Source: Actinomadura luzonensis (GTDB taxonomy: Bacteria > Actinomycetota > Actinomycetes > Streptosporangiales > Streptosporangiaceae). From it: a stretch of 64,000 nt of DNA. The stretch spans positions 3,353,001-3,417,000 of the forward strand of contig NZ_JAKRKC020000001.1 in NCBI RefSeq assembly GCF_022664455.2, read 5' to 3'. The notes beneath the pieces were generated by a model. The model did no database searches and was not told where the DNA came from. It saw only the letters and a program-made list of their open reading frames with translations. Each line of letters opens with the position of its first letter. Positions within the stretch are counted from its first letter, which is position 1. The translations under genes were made by a program, and so were the position numbers. Of the stretch, positions 16,885 through 24,850 are shown in pieces.

Positions 16885-16921
16885 GGATCGCGAATGCGCC
16901 GCCCCGGCGCATTCGCGGTCC
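16885..16921 (+). terminator. Strong hairpin between precursor gene and enzyme genes (attenuator-like)
   Basis: GGATCGCGAATGCGCC (16885-16900) pairs with GGCGCATTCGCGGTCC (16906-16921) over 16 bp with a five-base loop and one G-T wobble. The inner 12 bp are perfect. It starts ten bases after the precursor stop codon. There is no T-tract, so it may act as a partial terminator or as a 3-prime stabilising structure. Either would give more precursor than enzyme mRNA, a common layout in RiPP operons. Confidence 0.7.
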
Positions 16922-16953
16922 GGGCCGCACCGGAGGAAAAGGAAAGGAGCGCC

Positions 16954-18063
16954 GTGTACGAAACCACACAAGCCCATCCCCAGCGCGTCGGCGGCTGGGG
17001 GCTGTTCCAGCTCGACGACGGCGCCACCGTGGTCGCGCGGGACCCGCGCCGGGTCGTCATCCGGGCGCAGCCGCGCGCCGGCCTGACGCCCGACGCCATC
17101 AGGACCCTGTTCGACCTGCTGGACGGCAGCCGGTCCGTCGACGGCGTGGTGGACGCCATCCAGGACCGGCACCCGGAGGTGTCGCCCACCGCCGTGCGGC
17201 ACCTGGTGCGCAGGCTCGCCGAGCAGCGCGTCCTGGTGGACGCCCGGGCCCCCGTCCCCGACGGGCTCACCCTGGACGACCTGGCCTCCTACCGGCGGCA
17301 CCTCGCCTACTACGCCGACTTCGAGACTCCGCAGCGCAGCCGTTTCGACATCCACCTGGCCGTCAAGCGCTCGCGCGTGCTGCTGGTCGGGCTGGGCGGC
17401 GCGGGCAGCCTGATGGCGGCCTCTCTGGTGTCGTCCGGCGTGCGCAGGCTGATCGGCGTGGACGGCGACGCCGTCGAGGCCACCAACCTGCACCGCCAGC
17501 TCTTCTACACCGCCGACGACATCGACAAGCCGAAGGCCGTGGCCCTCCGCGAACGCCTCCAGGAGCGCGCCCCCGACCTGGAGTTCACCGCCGTGCCCCG
17601 GTACCTGATGTCCGGGGGCGAGCTGGAGGACCTGCTCGACGACGTGGACCTCGTCATCCACGTCGCCGACTACCCGCCGCGCGGCTCCCGCATCGAGACG
17701 ACGCGGGCCTGCCAGCGGCGCAAGGTGCCGCTGCTGCTGTTCTTCAACGCCATCGCGGGCCCGCTCTGCATCCCCGGCGAGACCGCCTGCTACCGGTGTT
17801 ACGAGCGCGCCTCGGCGCGGGCGCACAGCGCGTACCGCAACGTGCCGGAGCAGGTGGACGCGCACTCGCCGTACACCTCGCGCACGATGCCGGGCCTCAA
17901 CATGCTCATGTGCGGCCTGGCCACCTGGGAGGCCGTCTCCTTCCTGGCCGGCACCGAGACGCCCGCGACGATCAACGGCATGGTCGCCGTCGACGCCCCC
18001 TCCGGCCAGGCCAGGCGCGTCCCGCTGGAACGCGACCCCGGCTGCGACGTGTGCGGCGGCTGA
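16954..18063 (+). CDS. RRE-fused E1/ThiF-like adenylating enzyme (MccB-like)
   Basis: 369 residues. Residues about 20-97 look like a PqqD-type RiPP recognition element (winged helix), including IRTLFDLLDGSRSVDGVVDA and AVRHLVRRLAEQRVLVDA. From 140 the E1 fold follows: VLLVGLGGAGS (142-152), the ATP-site Asp in IGVDGDAVEATNLHRQL (167-183, Asp170, Asn178, Arg181, Gln182), DKPKAVA and Asp240. A zinc site is formed by CYRC (279-282) and CDVC (364-367). Enzymes such as MccB and PaaA use this architecture to adenylate a precursor peptide carboxylate. The GTG start 16954 has AAAGGAG upstream. No YcaO partner is present, so azole formation is unlikely. The exact chemistry is unknown. Confidence 0.85.
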   Translation: MYETTQAHPQRVGGWGLFQLDDGATVVARDPRRVVIRAQPRAGLTPDAIRTLFDLLDGSRSVDGVVDAIQDRHPEVSPTAVRHLVRRLAEQRVLVDARAPVPDGLTLDDLASYRRHLAYYADFETPQRSRFDIHLAVKRSRVLLVGLGGAGSLMAASLVSSGVRRLIGVDGDAVEATNLHRQLFYTADDIDKPKAVALRERLQERAPDLEFTAVPRYLMSGGELEDLLDDVDLVIHVADYPPRGSRIETTRACQRRKVPLLLFFNAIAGPLCIPGETACYRCYERASARAHSAYRNVPEQVDAHSPYTSRTMPGLNMLMCGLATWEAVSFLAGTETPATINGMVAVDAPSGQARRVPLERDPGCDVCGG

Positions 18064-18074
18064 GGGAGGCAGGC

Positions 18075-19490
18075 GTGCGTTTCAAATCGGTGAGCACCGT
18101 CGAGGTCGCGTTCGGGGCGGACGACGCCCTGCCGCCGCCGGCCGGGATCGAGGCTCCGGCCGGCGGGCAGGGGCCGCTCGGGCTGCTCTACGGGCCGTAC
18201 CTCGACCTGCGCGAGGCTCGCTACGGCGCCCTGCACGCCCGCGGCGTGGACCTCGCCTTCCGCAACGTGGAACGCGGCGTGCCGCCCTTCCACTGGCACC
18301 AGCAGGTGCACCCGCCCGCGTTCCGCCCGCTCCTCGCCCGCCATCTCAACGCCCCGCCGGTCGCCGCCGTCTCGCCCCGCGACGCGCTGGCCCACGGCGG
18401 CGACGGCCGGACCGGCCGGCTGCTGGAGTGGCTCGACCACGTCCGAGACCTGTCGGTCCCGCGCCGCGTCGCCCTGGCCAAGCTGCTGGTCAAGCTGGGT
18501 TTCGACCGGTACGCGCTGGAGCTGTTCGGCGAGCCGGGCCCCGTCGGCCGTCTCGGGGACGACGGCGCGGCCGACCTCGCCTACATCCTGGCCGCCGCCC
18601 GCTCCAACCTCGCCACCGGCTACGCCATCGGCCCGCCCGGCACCTCCGTCACGTACTGGCCGGGCGACCTGGAGCGGCTGGCCCGCGAGGCCCCGCCGGG
18701 CAGCCGGGCGCGCATGTCGGCGGCGATGTTGTTGTGCGTGCTCTTCGGCAAGATCGCCAAGGACGCGGACGCGGTGGCCCGCTACGCCGCCGTCGCGCGG
18801 GCCGCGCACGACCGGCTCGACACCGGCGGCGGCCCGTTCCACCGCGATCTCCTCCGCAGCCAGCTCCTGCGCGCGGTCTCGTTCGAGCCCATGCTGCGCG
18901 GCGACCGCGACGCGGTGACGGCGCAGCTCGACGAGGCGGAGGAGCTGGCCCGCGGGCTGTGCGCCGGCGACCCCGACCAGGAGCTGCTGCGCGCCGAGAA
19001 CCTCGCGACCCTCATGGAGACCCGCACCCGCGAGGCGCAGTGGCGCGGCGACCTCGACCTCGCCGAGGCCCGCGTCCGCGAGAGCGTCGCGCTGAACGAG
19101 CTGGACCCGATGCGGCACATCGTGCTCGGCGAGGTGCTGAAGCAGCGCGGCGACTGGCCAGGCGCCGCCGCGGCCTTCGAGCGCAGCGCCCGCCTCGGGC
19201 CCTCCACCAGCCCCGTCGCCTGGTTCATGGCCGGGTACGCCCGCGAACGCCTCGGCGACCCCGAGCACGCCGTCACCTGCTACCTGTCCTGCCTGGCCCT
19301 CGACCCCGGCGCGGTCTCGGCCACCCTGCGGCTGCGCGAGCTGCTGCCCCGCACCGGGCTGCCCGGCCTGGCCGAGCCCTGCCTCGACCACCTGCGCTCC
19401 GCGCTGCGCGGCCGGGCGCCCGCCGGCGCGACGGGCCCGCGCCGGCTCTGGGACGCCGCGCCCCGCGCGGGGGAGCGCGCCGCCCGATGA
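18075..19490 (+). CDS. TPR-like protein of unknown function in the RiPP cluster
   Basis: 471 residues, soluble, no signal peptide. The N-terminal 200 residues (including FHWHQQVHPPAFRPLLARHL) match nothing I recognise. The C-terminal half is alpha-solenoid in character, with helical pairs such as ARVRESVALNELDPMRHIVL, GEVLKQRGDWPGAAAAFERS and YARERLGDPEHAVTCYLSCL, each spaced like tetratricopeptide repeats. It may hold the precursor or assemble the enzymes; this is speculation from position. GTG 18075 has GGGAGGCAGGC upstream and is 11 bases after the E1 stop. The stop overlaps an 11-codon mini-frame that leads into the next gene. Confidence 0.75.
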   Translation: MRFKSVSTVEVAFGADDALPPPAGIEAPAGGQGPLGLLYGPYLDLREARYGALHARGVDLAFRNVERGVPPFHWHQQVHPPAFRPLLARHLNAPPVAAVSPRDALAHGGDGRTGRLLEWLDHVRDLSVPRRVALAKLLVKLGFDRYALELFGEPGPVGRLGDDGAADLAYILAAARSNLATGYAIGPPGTSVTYWPGDLERLAREAPPGSRARMSAAMLLCVLFGKIAKDADAVARYAAVARAAHDRLDTGGGPFHRDLLRSQLLRAVSFEPMLRGDRDAVTAQLDEAEELARGLCAGDPDQELLRAENLATLMETRTREAQWRGDLDLAEARVRESVALNELDPMRHIVLGEVLKQRGDWPGAAAAFERSARLGPSTSPVAWFMAGYARERLGDPEHAVTCYLSCLALDPGAVSATLRLRELLPRTGLPGLAEPCLDHLRSALRGRAPAGATGPRRLWDAAPRAGERAAR

Positions 19491-19518
19491 ACCCGCCCCA
19501 CGGAGAGGAGGCCGCCCG

Positions 19519-20247
19519 ATGACGTCCAGGACCACGGACGAGATCGAGTCCGTCGAGCTCACCCGGCCCGTCGTCGAACGGTTCGCCCGCGACCACCTGC
19601 ACCGCCGCCCGGTCCTGCTGACGGGAGCGGCCGCCTGGCTGCCCGCCCTGTCGGCGTGGAGCGTCGCGGCGCTCGCCGAGACCTTCCCCGCCGAGCCGTT
19701 CCCCTGCTACGAGACGCGCGGCGGCCACCCCATCTCCACCCACAAGGACCTGACCGGCGTCGTCCGGGAGAGCGCCATGACCGTCGCCGCCTTCGCGGCG
19801 CGGGCGGCCGGGCCGGGGGAGTGGCGGGCCCAGCTCCGCCTCCGCCTGTCCGACCCGCACGTCCGCGAACGCCTGGAGCCCGACCTGCGCTACCCGGCCG
19901 GGCTGTTCGAGACGCCCGCGAACCCCGAGGTGACGGCCGTGTGGCTGGCCTCGCCCGGCAGCCGCACCCCGGTGCACCGCGACGGCGGCGACGGGCTGCT
20001 CGGCCAGATCGCCGGGCACAAGCGCGCCCACCTGTTCCCGCCGGAGGCCGACCCGCTCGTGCTGGAGCGGATCGCCGCCATCAGATCCTTCCCCGGCACG
20101 TACGAGGAGTACGCCGCGACCTGCGACGACCCTCTCCCGTGCCTGGCCGCGACGCTGTCTCCCGGTGACGTGCTCTACATCCCGCGCGGATGGTTCCACG
20201 ACATTGACAGCCCCGGCCTGTCGGCCTCGCTCGTGCTGCGTAACTGA
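19519..20247 (+). CDS. JmjC/cupin-8 type Fe(II)- and 2-oxoglutarate-dependent hydroxylase
   Basis: 242 residues. The start TRPVVERFARDHLHRRPVLL is the typical entrance of cupin-like JmjC oxygenases. Iron ligands are H153 and D155 in TPVHRDGGDGLLGQI, and H227 in GDVLYIPRGWFHDID; K168 in GHKRAHLFPP is the likely 2-oxoglutarate-binding Lys. These enzymes hydroxylate protein or peptide side chains. In this operon the precursor peptide is the natural candidate substrate. ATG 19519 has GGAGAGGAGG upstream. A possible alternative is a demethylase-like or structural role, but all three metal ligands are present. Confidence 0.82.
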   Translation: MTSRTTDEIESVELTRPVVERFARDHLHRRPVLLTGAAAWLPALSAWSVAALAETFPAEPFPCYETRGGHPISTHKDLTGVVRESAMTVAAFAARAAGPGEWRAQLRLRLSDPHVRERLEPDLRYPAGLFETPANPEVTAVWLASPGSRTPVHRDGGDGLLGQIAGHKRAHLFPPEADPLVLERIAAIRSFPGTYEEYAATCDDPLPCLAATLSPGDVLYIPRGWFHDIDSPGLSASLVLRN

Positions 20248-20269
20248 TCGCTACCGGAGGGCTAGCCCC

Positions 20270-21874
20270 ATGCGCATACTCCTGGTCAACATGCCGACAC
20301 CGCCGAAGGAGTCCTTCGGGCGGCGCAGCCAGCCGCTCGGTGTCGCCTACCTGGCGGCGTACCTGCTGGAACGCGGCCACGACGTCGAGATCCACGAGGG
20401 CAACGGCGCCGGCGGCGGCATGGACGCGCTGGTCGAGCGGTGCCTGTCCGCCGAGGCCGGCCTCATCGGCTTCTCCAGCACCACCCCGTCGTTCCCGTTG
20501 GTCGGCGAGGCCGCCGCCCGCTACCGGGCGGCCGGCGGCCGGGCGCTGCTCGTCGCGGGCGGGCACCACGTCAGCGCGGTGCTGCCGACCGCCGTGCTCG
20601 CCGAGGTGCCCGAGCTGGACGCGGTGGTCACCGGCGAGGGCGAGCAGACCCTGGGCGAGCTGGTGGAGGCGCACGAGCGCGGCGCGGGCCTGGCCGGGAT
20701 CCGCGGCCTGAGCTGGCGCGACGGCGACGACCTGCGGTGGAACGGCTCCCGCAAGCTGCTGTCGTCGCTGGAGTCGTTGCCGCTGCCCGCCCGGCACCTG
20801 CTGCCGCCGCTCAGCGAGTACGCGGGCGTGCGCCGCTGGCCGACGCTCGACGTGGTGCCGTGCGCGACGATCGCGGCCAGCCGCGGGTGCCCGTACCGGT
20901 GCTCGTTCTGCGACATCCAGTCCTTCTACCGGCGGGAGGACGGCCCGATGCGGCGGGTGCGGCGGCCCGAGTCGGTGGCGGAGGAGATGGCCATGGTCAA
21001 CCGCGAGTACGGGGCCGAGCACTTCGCCTTCGTCGACGACCTGTTCCCGTACGCGCCCGGCTGGGTGCAGCGCTTCTCCGACGCGCTGGTGGCGGCCGGC
21101 AAGCCGGGGACGTTCTCGTTCGCCGCCCGCGCCGACCACGTCGTCAAGCATCCCGGCCTGCTGGCCGCGCTGGCGGCCGGCGGCTGCTCGTCGATCGAGA
21201 TGGGCATCGAGAGCGGCAGCCAGAGCGTGCTCGACCGCTACCGGAAGGACCTCAGCGTCGAGGTGAACCTCCAGGCGATCAGGCTCATCCACGACTCGGG
21301 CATCCGCACGATCATCGACTACATCATGTTCGACCCGTGGTCGACGCCGGTCGAGCTGGCCGAGAGCCTGGACTTCCTGGAGGCGGCGGGCGCCGACGCG
21401 GGCTACCCGACGACCGCCTACAGCCGCCTGACGTTCTACCCCGGCACCCCCCTGTACGACCGGTGGGCGGCCGGGCCCATGCCCGACCCGGACGACCCCG
21501 AATGGTTCGAGAACCGGGACGTGCACCGCGTCTGGGCCGCGCTCGGCGCCTTCAGGGACCGCGCCCAGCAGCGGGTCAACGACGAGATCGAGGCGTGGCG
21601 GCACATCCACCGCGGGGCCGTGCAGGGCGGCGACGAGGAGCTGCGGGGCGCGGCCGTGCGGCAGATGTACGCGCTGCGCCGGCTGCCGCACCGCGCGCTG
21701 CGCGAGCTGGTGAACCTGACGCTCAAGGGCGGCCTGGACGACGACGGCTCGGCGGAGGTGGTGCGCCGGTCGCTGGCCGTGCTCGACGCCTCGGCCGCCG
21801 GGCGCGGCGACCTCGCCGCGACCGGCGCGGGCGCGGGCCGCGACGCCGACCGGCTGCTCAGCGCCTGCGAATGA
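20270..21874 (+). CDS. B12-binding domain radical SAM enzyme
   Basis: 534 residues. An N-terminal Rossmann-like cobalamin-binding domain (MRILLVNMPTPPKESFGRRS, YLAAYLLERGHDVEIHEG, IGFSSTTPSFP, VAGGHHVSAVLP and VVTGEGEQTL) precedes the radical SAM barrel with RGCPYRCSFC (Cys 207, 211, 214). Later motifs are FVDDLF, IEMGIESGSQSVLDRYRK, IDYIMFDPWST and the HemN/B12-type YPGTPLYDR. Class B relatives methylate unactivated carbons or rearrange rings, and several act on RiPP precursors. It lies 22 bases after the hydroxylase gene. Its stop overlaps a repeat-encoded mini-frame leading to the exporter gene. The substrate is inferred only from the cluster. Confidence 0.88.
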   Translation: MRILLVNMPTPPKESFGRRSQPLGVAYLAAYLLERGHDVEIHEGNGAGGGMDALVERCLSAEAGLIGFSSTTPSFPLVGEAAARYRAAGGRALLVAGGHHVSAVLPTAVLAEVPELDAVVTGEGEQTLGELVEAHERGAGLAGIRGLSWRDGDDLRWNGSRKLLSSLESLPLPARHLLPPLSEYAGVRRWPTLDVVPCATIAASRGCPYRCSFCDIQSFYRREDGPMRRVRRPESVAEEMAMVNREYGAEHFAFVDDLFPYAPGWVQRFSDALVAAGKPGTFSFAARADHVVKHPGLLAALAAGGCSSIEMGIESGSQSVLDRYRKDLSVEVNLQAIRLIHDSGIRTIIDYIMFDPWSTPVELAESLDFLEAAGADAGYPTTAYSRLTFYPGTPLYDRWAAGPMPDPDDPEWFENRDVHRVWAALGAFRDRAQQRVNDEIEAWRHIHRGAVQGGDEELRGAAVRQMYALRRLPHRALRELVNLTLKGGLDDDGSAEVVRRSLAVLDASAAGRGDLAATGAGAGRDADRLLSACE

Positions 21875-21951
21875 GCCGCGGACGAGCCGCGGACAAGCCG
21901 CGGACGAGCTGCAGACGAGCCGCGGACGAGCCGCGAGTGAGCCGCGCATGA
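21871..21951 (+). other. 26-codon bridging mini-ORF encoded by the 11-bp repeats
   Basis: ATG 21871 overlaps the radical SAM stop (ATGA). The frame runs through the repeat array as a very basic 26-residue peptide (start MSRGRAADKPRTS) and stops with TGA 21949-21951, which overlaps the exporter ATG at 21948. It therefore links the two genes by stop-start overlaps at both ends. It is more likely a translational-coupling bridge than a functional peptide. Confidence 0.35.
21873..21949 (+). repeat. Seven tandem copies of an 11-bp unit
   Basis: The unit GAGCCGCGGAC is repeated seven times with no gaps from 21873 to 21949. Copies 1, 2 and 5 are identical, copy 3 has one change, copy 4 has two, and copies 6 and 7 differ only in the last three bases. 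The array fills the whole gap between the radical SAM gene and the exporter gene. Eleven bases is not a multiple of three, so each copy is read in a different frame. Confidence 0.9.
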
Positions 21952-23180
21952 GCCCCTTCGCCTCCCTCGCCCGGCCCCGGCTGCTCACCGGCGGGCCGTT
22001 CCGGTGGTTCCTCGGGGCGCGGCTGCTGTCGATGGCCGGCGACCACCTGTTCACGGTCGCCCTCGCCTTCGCCGTGCTGGAGGCCGGGCACCCGGCGGCG
22101 GCGCTGGGCGCGGTCGTGGCGGCCGGGCTGGTGCCGAAGATCGTGCTGACGCCGCTGGCCGGCACCTGGTGCGACCGGCTGGACCGCCGCCTGGTCCTCG
22201 TCGCCGGCGACCTCGTGGCGGCGGCGGCGACCGCCGCGGTGGCGGCCGTGGTGGTCGCGGGCGGGGCGTCGGTGCCGGTCCTGGTGCTGCTGGCGGCGCT
22301 GCTCGGGGCGGCGACCGCGTTCTTCGACCCGGCCGCGATGGGGCTGATCGCGGAGATCGTCCCGGAGCCGCGGCGGCGGCAGGCGAACGCGAGCCTCGGC
22401 CTGGTCTCCAGCGCGGCCATGATCGCCGGGCCGGCGCTCGCCGGCGTCCTGGTCGCGCTGCTCGGCCCGGCCCCGGTGATCGCCGCCGACGCCGTCAGCT
22501 TCGCGCTGAGCGCCGCCCTGCTGGCCCGGATCGACCGCCCGCGCCCGGCCCGGCCGGCGGCGGCCCGCCGGTCGCTGCTCGGCGACCTCGGCGAGGGCTG
22601 GCGCGAGTTCGCCAGGCAGACGTGGCTGTGGCTGCTCACCGCCCAGTTCGCCGTGTACGTGTGCGGCGGGCTGACCCTGTTCACCGTGCTCGGGCCGGTG
22701 ATCGCCCGGGACCGGCTGGGCGGCGCATCCGCCTGGGGGCTGATCCAGGCCGGGCTCGGCGTCGGGTACCTGGCCGGGCGGCTGGTGTCGTTCCGGTTCC
22801 GGCCCGCCCGCCCGGCCCTGGCGGCCTGCCTGCTGGTGGCCGCGACCGTCCCGGGAAACGTGGCGCTGGCCTGCGCGGGCTCGCCGCTGCCGGTGCTGCT
22901 CGGGCAGGCGCTCACCGGCTGGGCGCTGGCCGTGTACGCGACGCTCTGGTCCACCCTGGTGACCGGCCGGATCCCCGAGGACCGGCTGTCCCGCGTGGTG
23001 GCCGCCGACCAGGCGATCTCCCTGACCACGCTGCCCCTCGCCTCAGCCGCCGTGGCGGCCCTGGCCGCCGTGACCGGGTACCGGGCCGCGCTCGTCGGCG
23101 GAGCCGCCGCGACCCTGCTCGTCACCGCTCTGGTCGCGCGTACGCGGGCGATCGGCGCGGTACGCGACGCACCCACCTGA
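21948..23180 (+). CDS. MFS transporter, putative product exporter
   Basis: 410 residues with about 12 predicted membrane helices of the major facilitator superfamily. The A-motif-like loop reads GTWCDRLDRRLVLVAGD after helix 2. Helix 5 carries ATAFFDPAAMGLIAEIVP with MIAGPALAGVL, the pattern of MFS_3/drug-efflux members. Placed inside the RiPP operon, it is the likely exporter of the product and may provide self-protection. ATG 21948 sits in the last 11-bp repeat. It has no separate strong ribosome-binding site, which suggests translation coupled to the upstream frame. Confidence 0.85.
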   Translation: MSPFASLARPRLLTGGPFRWFLGARLLSMAGDHLFTVALAFAVLEAGHPAAALGAVVAAGLVPKIVLTPLAGTWCDRLDRRLVLVAGDLVAAAATAAVAAVVVAGGASVPVLVLLAALLGAATAFFDPAAMGLIAEIVPEPRRRQANASLGLVSSAAMIAGPALAGVLVALLGPAPVIAADAVSFALSAALLARIDRPRPARPAAARRSLLGDLGEGWREFARQTWLWLLTAQFAVYVCGGLTLFTVLGPVIARDRLGGASAWGLIQAGLGVGYLAGRLVSFRFRPARPALAACLLVAATVPGNVALACAGSPLPVLLGQALTGWALAVYATLWSTLVTGRIPEDRLSRVVAADQAISLTTLPLASAAVAALAAVTGYRAALVGGAAATLLVTALVARTRAIGAVRDAPT

Positions 23181-23189
23181 GGAGGACAC

Positions 23190-24353
23190 ATGGAGCACGT
23201 GGAGGACCCGCCCGCGCCGGGCTGCCCGGGGATCAGGCGGATCACGACGCCGGCCGGCGACCCCGCCTGGCTCGTCACCGGCTACGAGGCGGCCCGGTCG
23301 CTGCTGGCCGACGCCCGGGTCGGCCGGTCGCACCCGGACCCGGGCAACGCGCCGCGCTTCTCGGAGTCGACGTTGTTCGGCCGGCCGTGGGGCCGGGTGG
23401 AGACCGAGCGGGCCGAGCACGCCAGGATGCGGCGGCTGATGGCGCGCGCGTTCTCCGCCGGGCAGTCCGAGGCGCTGCGGCCGCAGATCCAGGCGACGGC
23501 GGAGCGGCTGCTCGACGAGCTGGCCGCGCTGCCCCGGCCCGCCGACTTCCACCGGGCGGTGTCGCAGCCGCTGCCCGCCCTGGTCGTCGCGATGCTGCTG
23601 GGCGTGCCGGCCGAGGACAGCGAGCGTTTCCACCGCTGGTCCGACGACTGGACGCACGCCGACGACCACCAGCGGGCCCGGTCGGGGATGGAGAACCTGC
23701 GGGCGTACATGACGGACCTGGTGCGGCGCAAACGGGCGAGGCCCGGCCAGGACGCGATCTCCGACCTGCTGGGCGTGGCCGACGGCTCGGGCGAGGTGAC
23801 CGAGAGCGAGGTGGTCGCGCTCGCCACCACCTTGTTGTTCGCCGGCAACGAGACCACCGTGGCCGCCATCGACAAGGGCGTCCTGCTGCTCCTGCGGCAC
23901 GAGGAGGCGCGCGCCGCCGTCTGGCGCGATCCCGGGCTGGTGCCGCTCGCCGTCGAGGAGATCCTGCGCGCCCGGAGCCCGATGCCTCCCGACCCGGCGA
24001 CCGAGCAGCTCGGCATCGTCCGCTACGCCCACTGCGACCTGGAGGCCGGCGGCGCCGCCATCAGGGAGGGCGACCTGATCCTCGTCCGCAAGCTGGACGC
24101 CAACCAGGACCCGGACGTCTTCCGCGACCCCGCCCGCTTCGACGTCACCCGCCGTCCGAACCCGCACCTGACGTTCGGTCACGGCCCGCGCTACTGCCCG
24201 GGGGCGCCGCTGGCCCGCATCGAGCTGCAGGTGCTCTTCGCCGCCCTGCCCGCGAGGTTCCCGGGGCTGCGGCTGGCCGACCCCGCCAGTCCGCCGCGCC
24301 GCCAGCCGGGACGGCTGACGCCGCATCCCGAGAACCTGCTGGTGACCTGGTGA
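23190..24353 (+). CDS. Cytochrome P450 (CYP105/107-like) of the RiPP cluster
   Basis: 387 residues, soluble bacterial P450. The I-helix oxygen-activation motif is AGNETT (218-223), the K-helix ExxR is EEILR (E257, R260) and the heme loop is FGHGPRYCPGAPLAR with the Cys336 thiolate. The N-terminus lacks a membrane anchor. ATG 23190 follows the exporter stop by nine bases with GAGGAGG upstream, and its stop overlaps the next start (GTGA). It could hydroxylate or cross-link the peptide, since P450 cross-linking of aromatic residues is known in other RiPPs. The two Tyr in the precursor C-terminus make that worth testing. Confidence 0.9.
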   Translation: MEHVEDPPAPGCPGIRRITTPAGDPAWLVTGYEAARSLLADARVGRSHPDPGNAPRFSESTLFGRPWGRVETERAEHARMRRLMARAFSAGQSEALRPQIQATAERLLDELAALPRPADFHRAVSQPLPALVVAMLLGVPAEDSERFHRWSDDWTHADDHQRARSGMENLRAYMTDLVRRKRARPGQDAISDLLGVADGSGEVTESEVVALATTLLFAGNETTVAAIDKGVLLLLRHEEARAAVWRDPGLVPLAVEEILRARSPMPPDPATEQLGIVRYAHCDLEAGGAAIREGDLILVRKLDANQDPDVFRDPARFDVTRRPNPHLTFGHGPRYCPGAPLARIELQVLFAALPARFPGLRLADPASPPRRQPGRLTPHPENLLVTW

Positions 24354-24850
24354 CCGGCCTGGCCGCGGCGCCCGCCGCCACGCGGGACGCCTTCCGCCGC
24401 ACCATGGCCAGGTTCGCGACCGGGGTGGCGGTCGTCACCACCCGGCACGGCGGAACCGACCACGCGATGACCGCCAACTCGCTGACGTCGGTGTCGCTGG
24501 ACCCGCCGCTCGTGCTGTTCTGCGTGCGGCGGGGCGGCCGCTTCCACGACGCGGTGCTGGCGGCCGGGGCGTGGGGCGTGTCGGTGCTGCCCGCGTCGAT
24601 GGAGGACGCGGGCCGCTTCTTCGCCCGGCCCGGCCGGCCGGAGGCGGGGGCGGCCACCCGGTGGCCGCGTCACCGGGGCCGCTCAGGGGCGTTGCTGTTC
24701 GACGGGGCGCTGGCCGTGCTGGAGGCGGAGACGCGGGCCGTGCACGACGGGGGCGACCACGTGATCGTCGTCGGCGTCGTGACCGCGCTCGGCACCCCGT
24801 CCGACGGCCGTCCGCTGCTCTACCAGGACAGCCGCTACCGGACCGGGTGA
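24350..24850 (+). CDS. Flavin reductase-like protein (FMN-binding split barrel)
   Basis: 166 residues with the HpaC/NTAB-type signatures: RDAFRRTMARFATGVAVVTT at the start, then the NSLTSVSLDPPLVLFCVRRGG segment (NSxxSVSLxPP motif), and WGVSVLPASMEDAGRFFA. Such proteins give reduced FMN/FAD to flavin-dependent monooxygenases. None is encoded nearby, so it may serve an oxygenase elsewhere, supply electrons indirectly, or act on its own. GTG 24350 overlaps the P450 stop by four bases. The 3-prime end overlaps the convergent SARP gene by 16 bases. Confidence 0.85.
   Translation: MTGLAAAPAATRDAFRRTMARFATGVAVVTTRHGGTDHAMTANSLTSVSLDPPLVLFCVRRGGRFHDAVLAAGAWGVSVLPASMEDAGRFFARPGRPEAGAATRWPRHRGRSGALLFDGALAVLEAETRAVHDGGDHVIVVGVVTALGTPSDGRPLLYQDSRYRTG

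Noticed and set aside
19487..19522. Eleven-codon frame linking the TPR gene stop to the hydroxylase start.
   Set aside because: Too short to claim as a gene; probably only a translational-coupling feature, mentioned in the TPR entry.
20081..23278. Long minus-strand open frame under the radical SAM and MFS genes.
   Set aside because: Antisense shadow of two clear genes, with no motif of its own.
24350..24850. Possibility that the flavin reductase is the reductase partner of the P450.
   Set aside because: P450s use ferredoxin/ferredoxin reductase or FMN-domain reductases; free reduced flavin is not their normal donor, so this pairing was not claimed.
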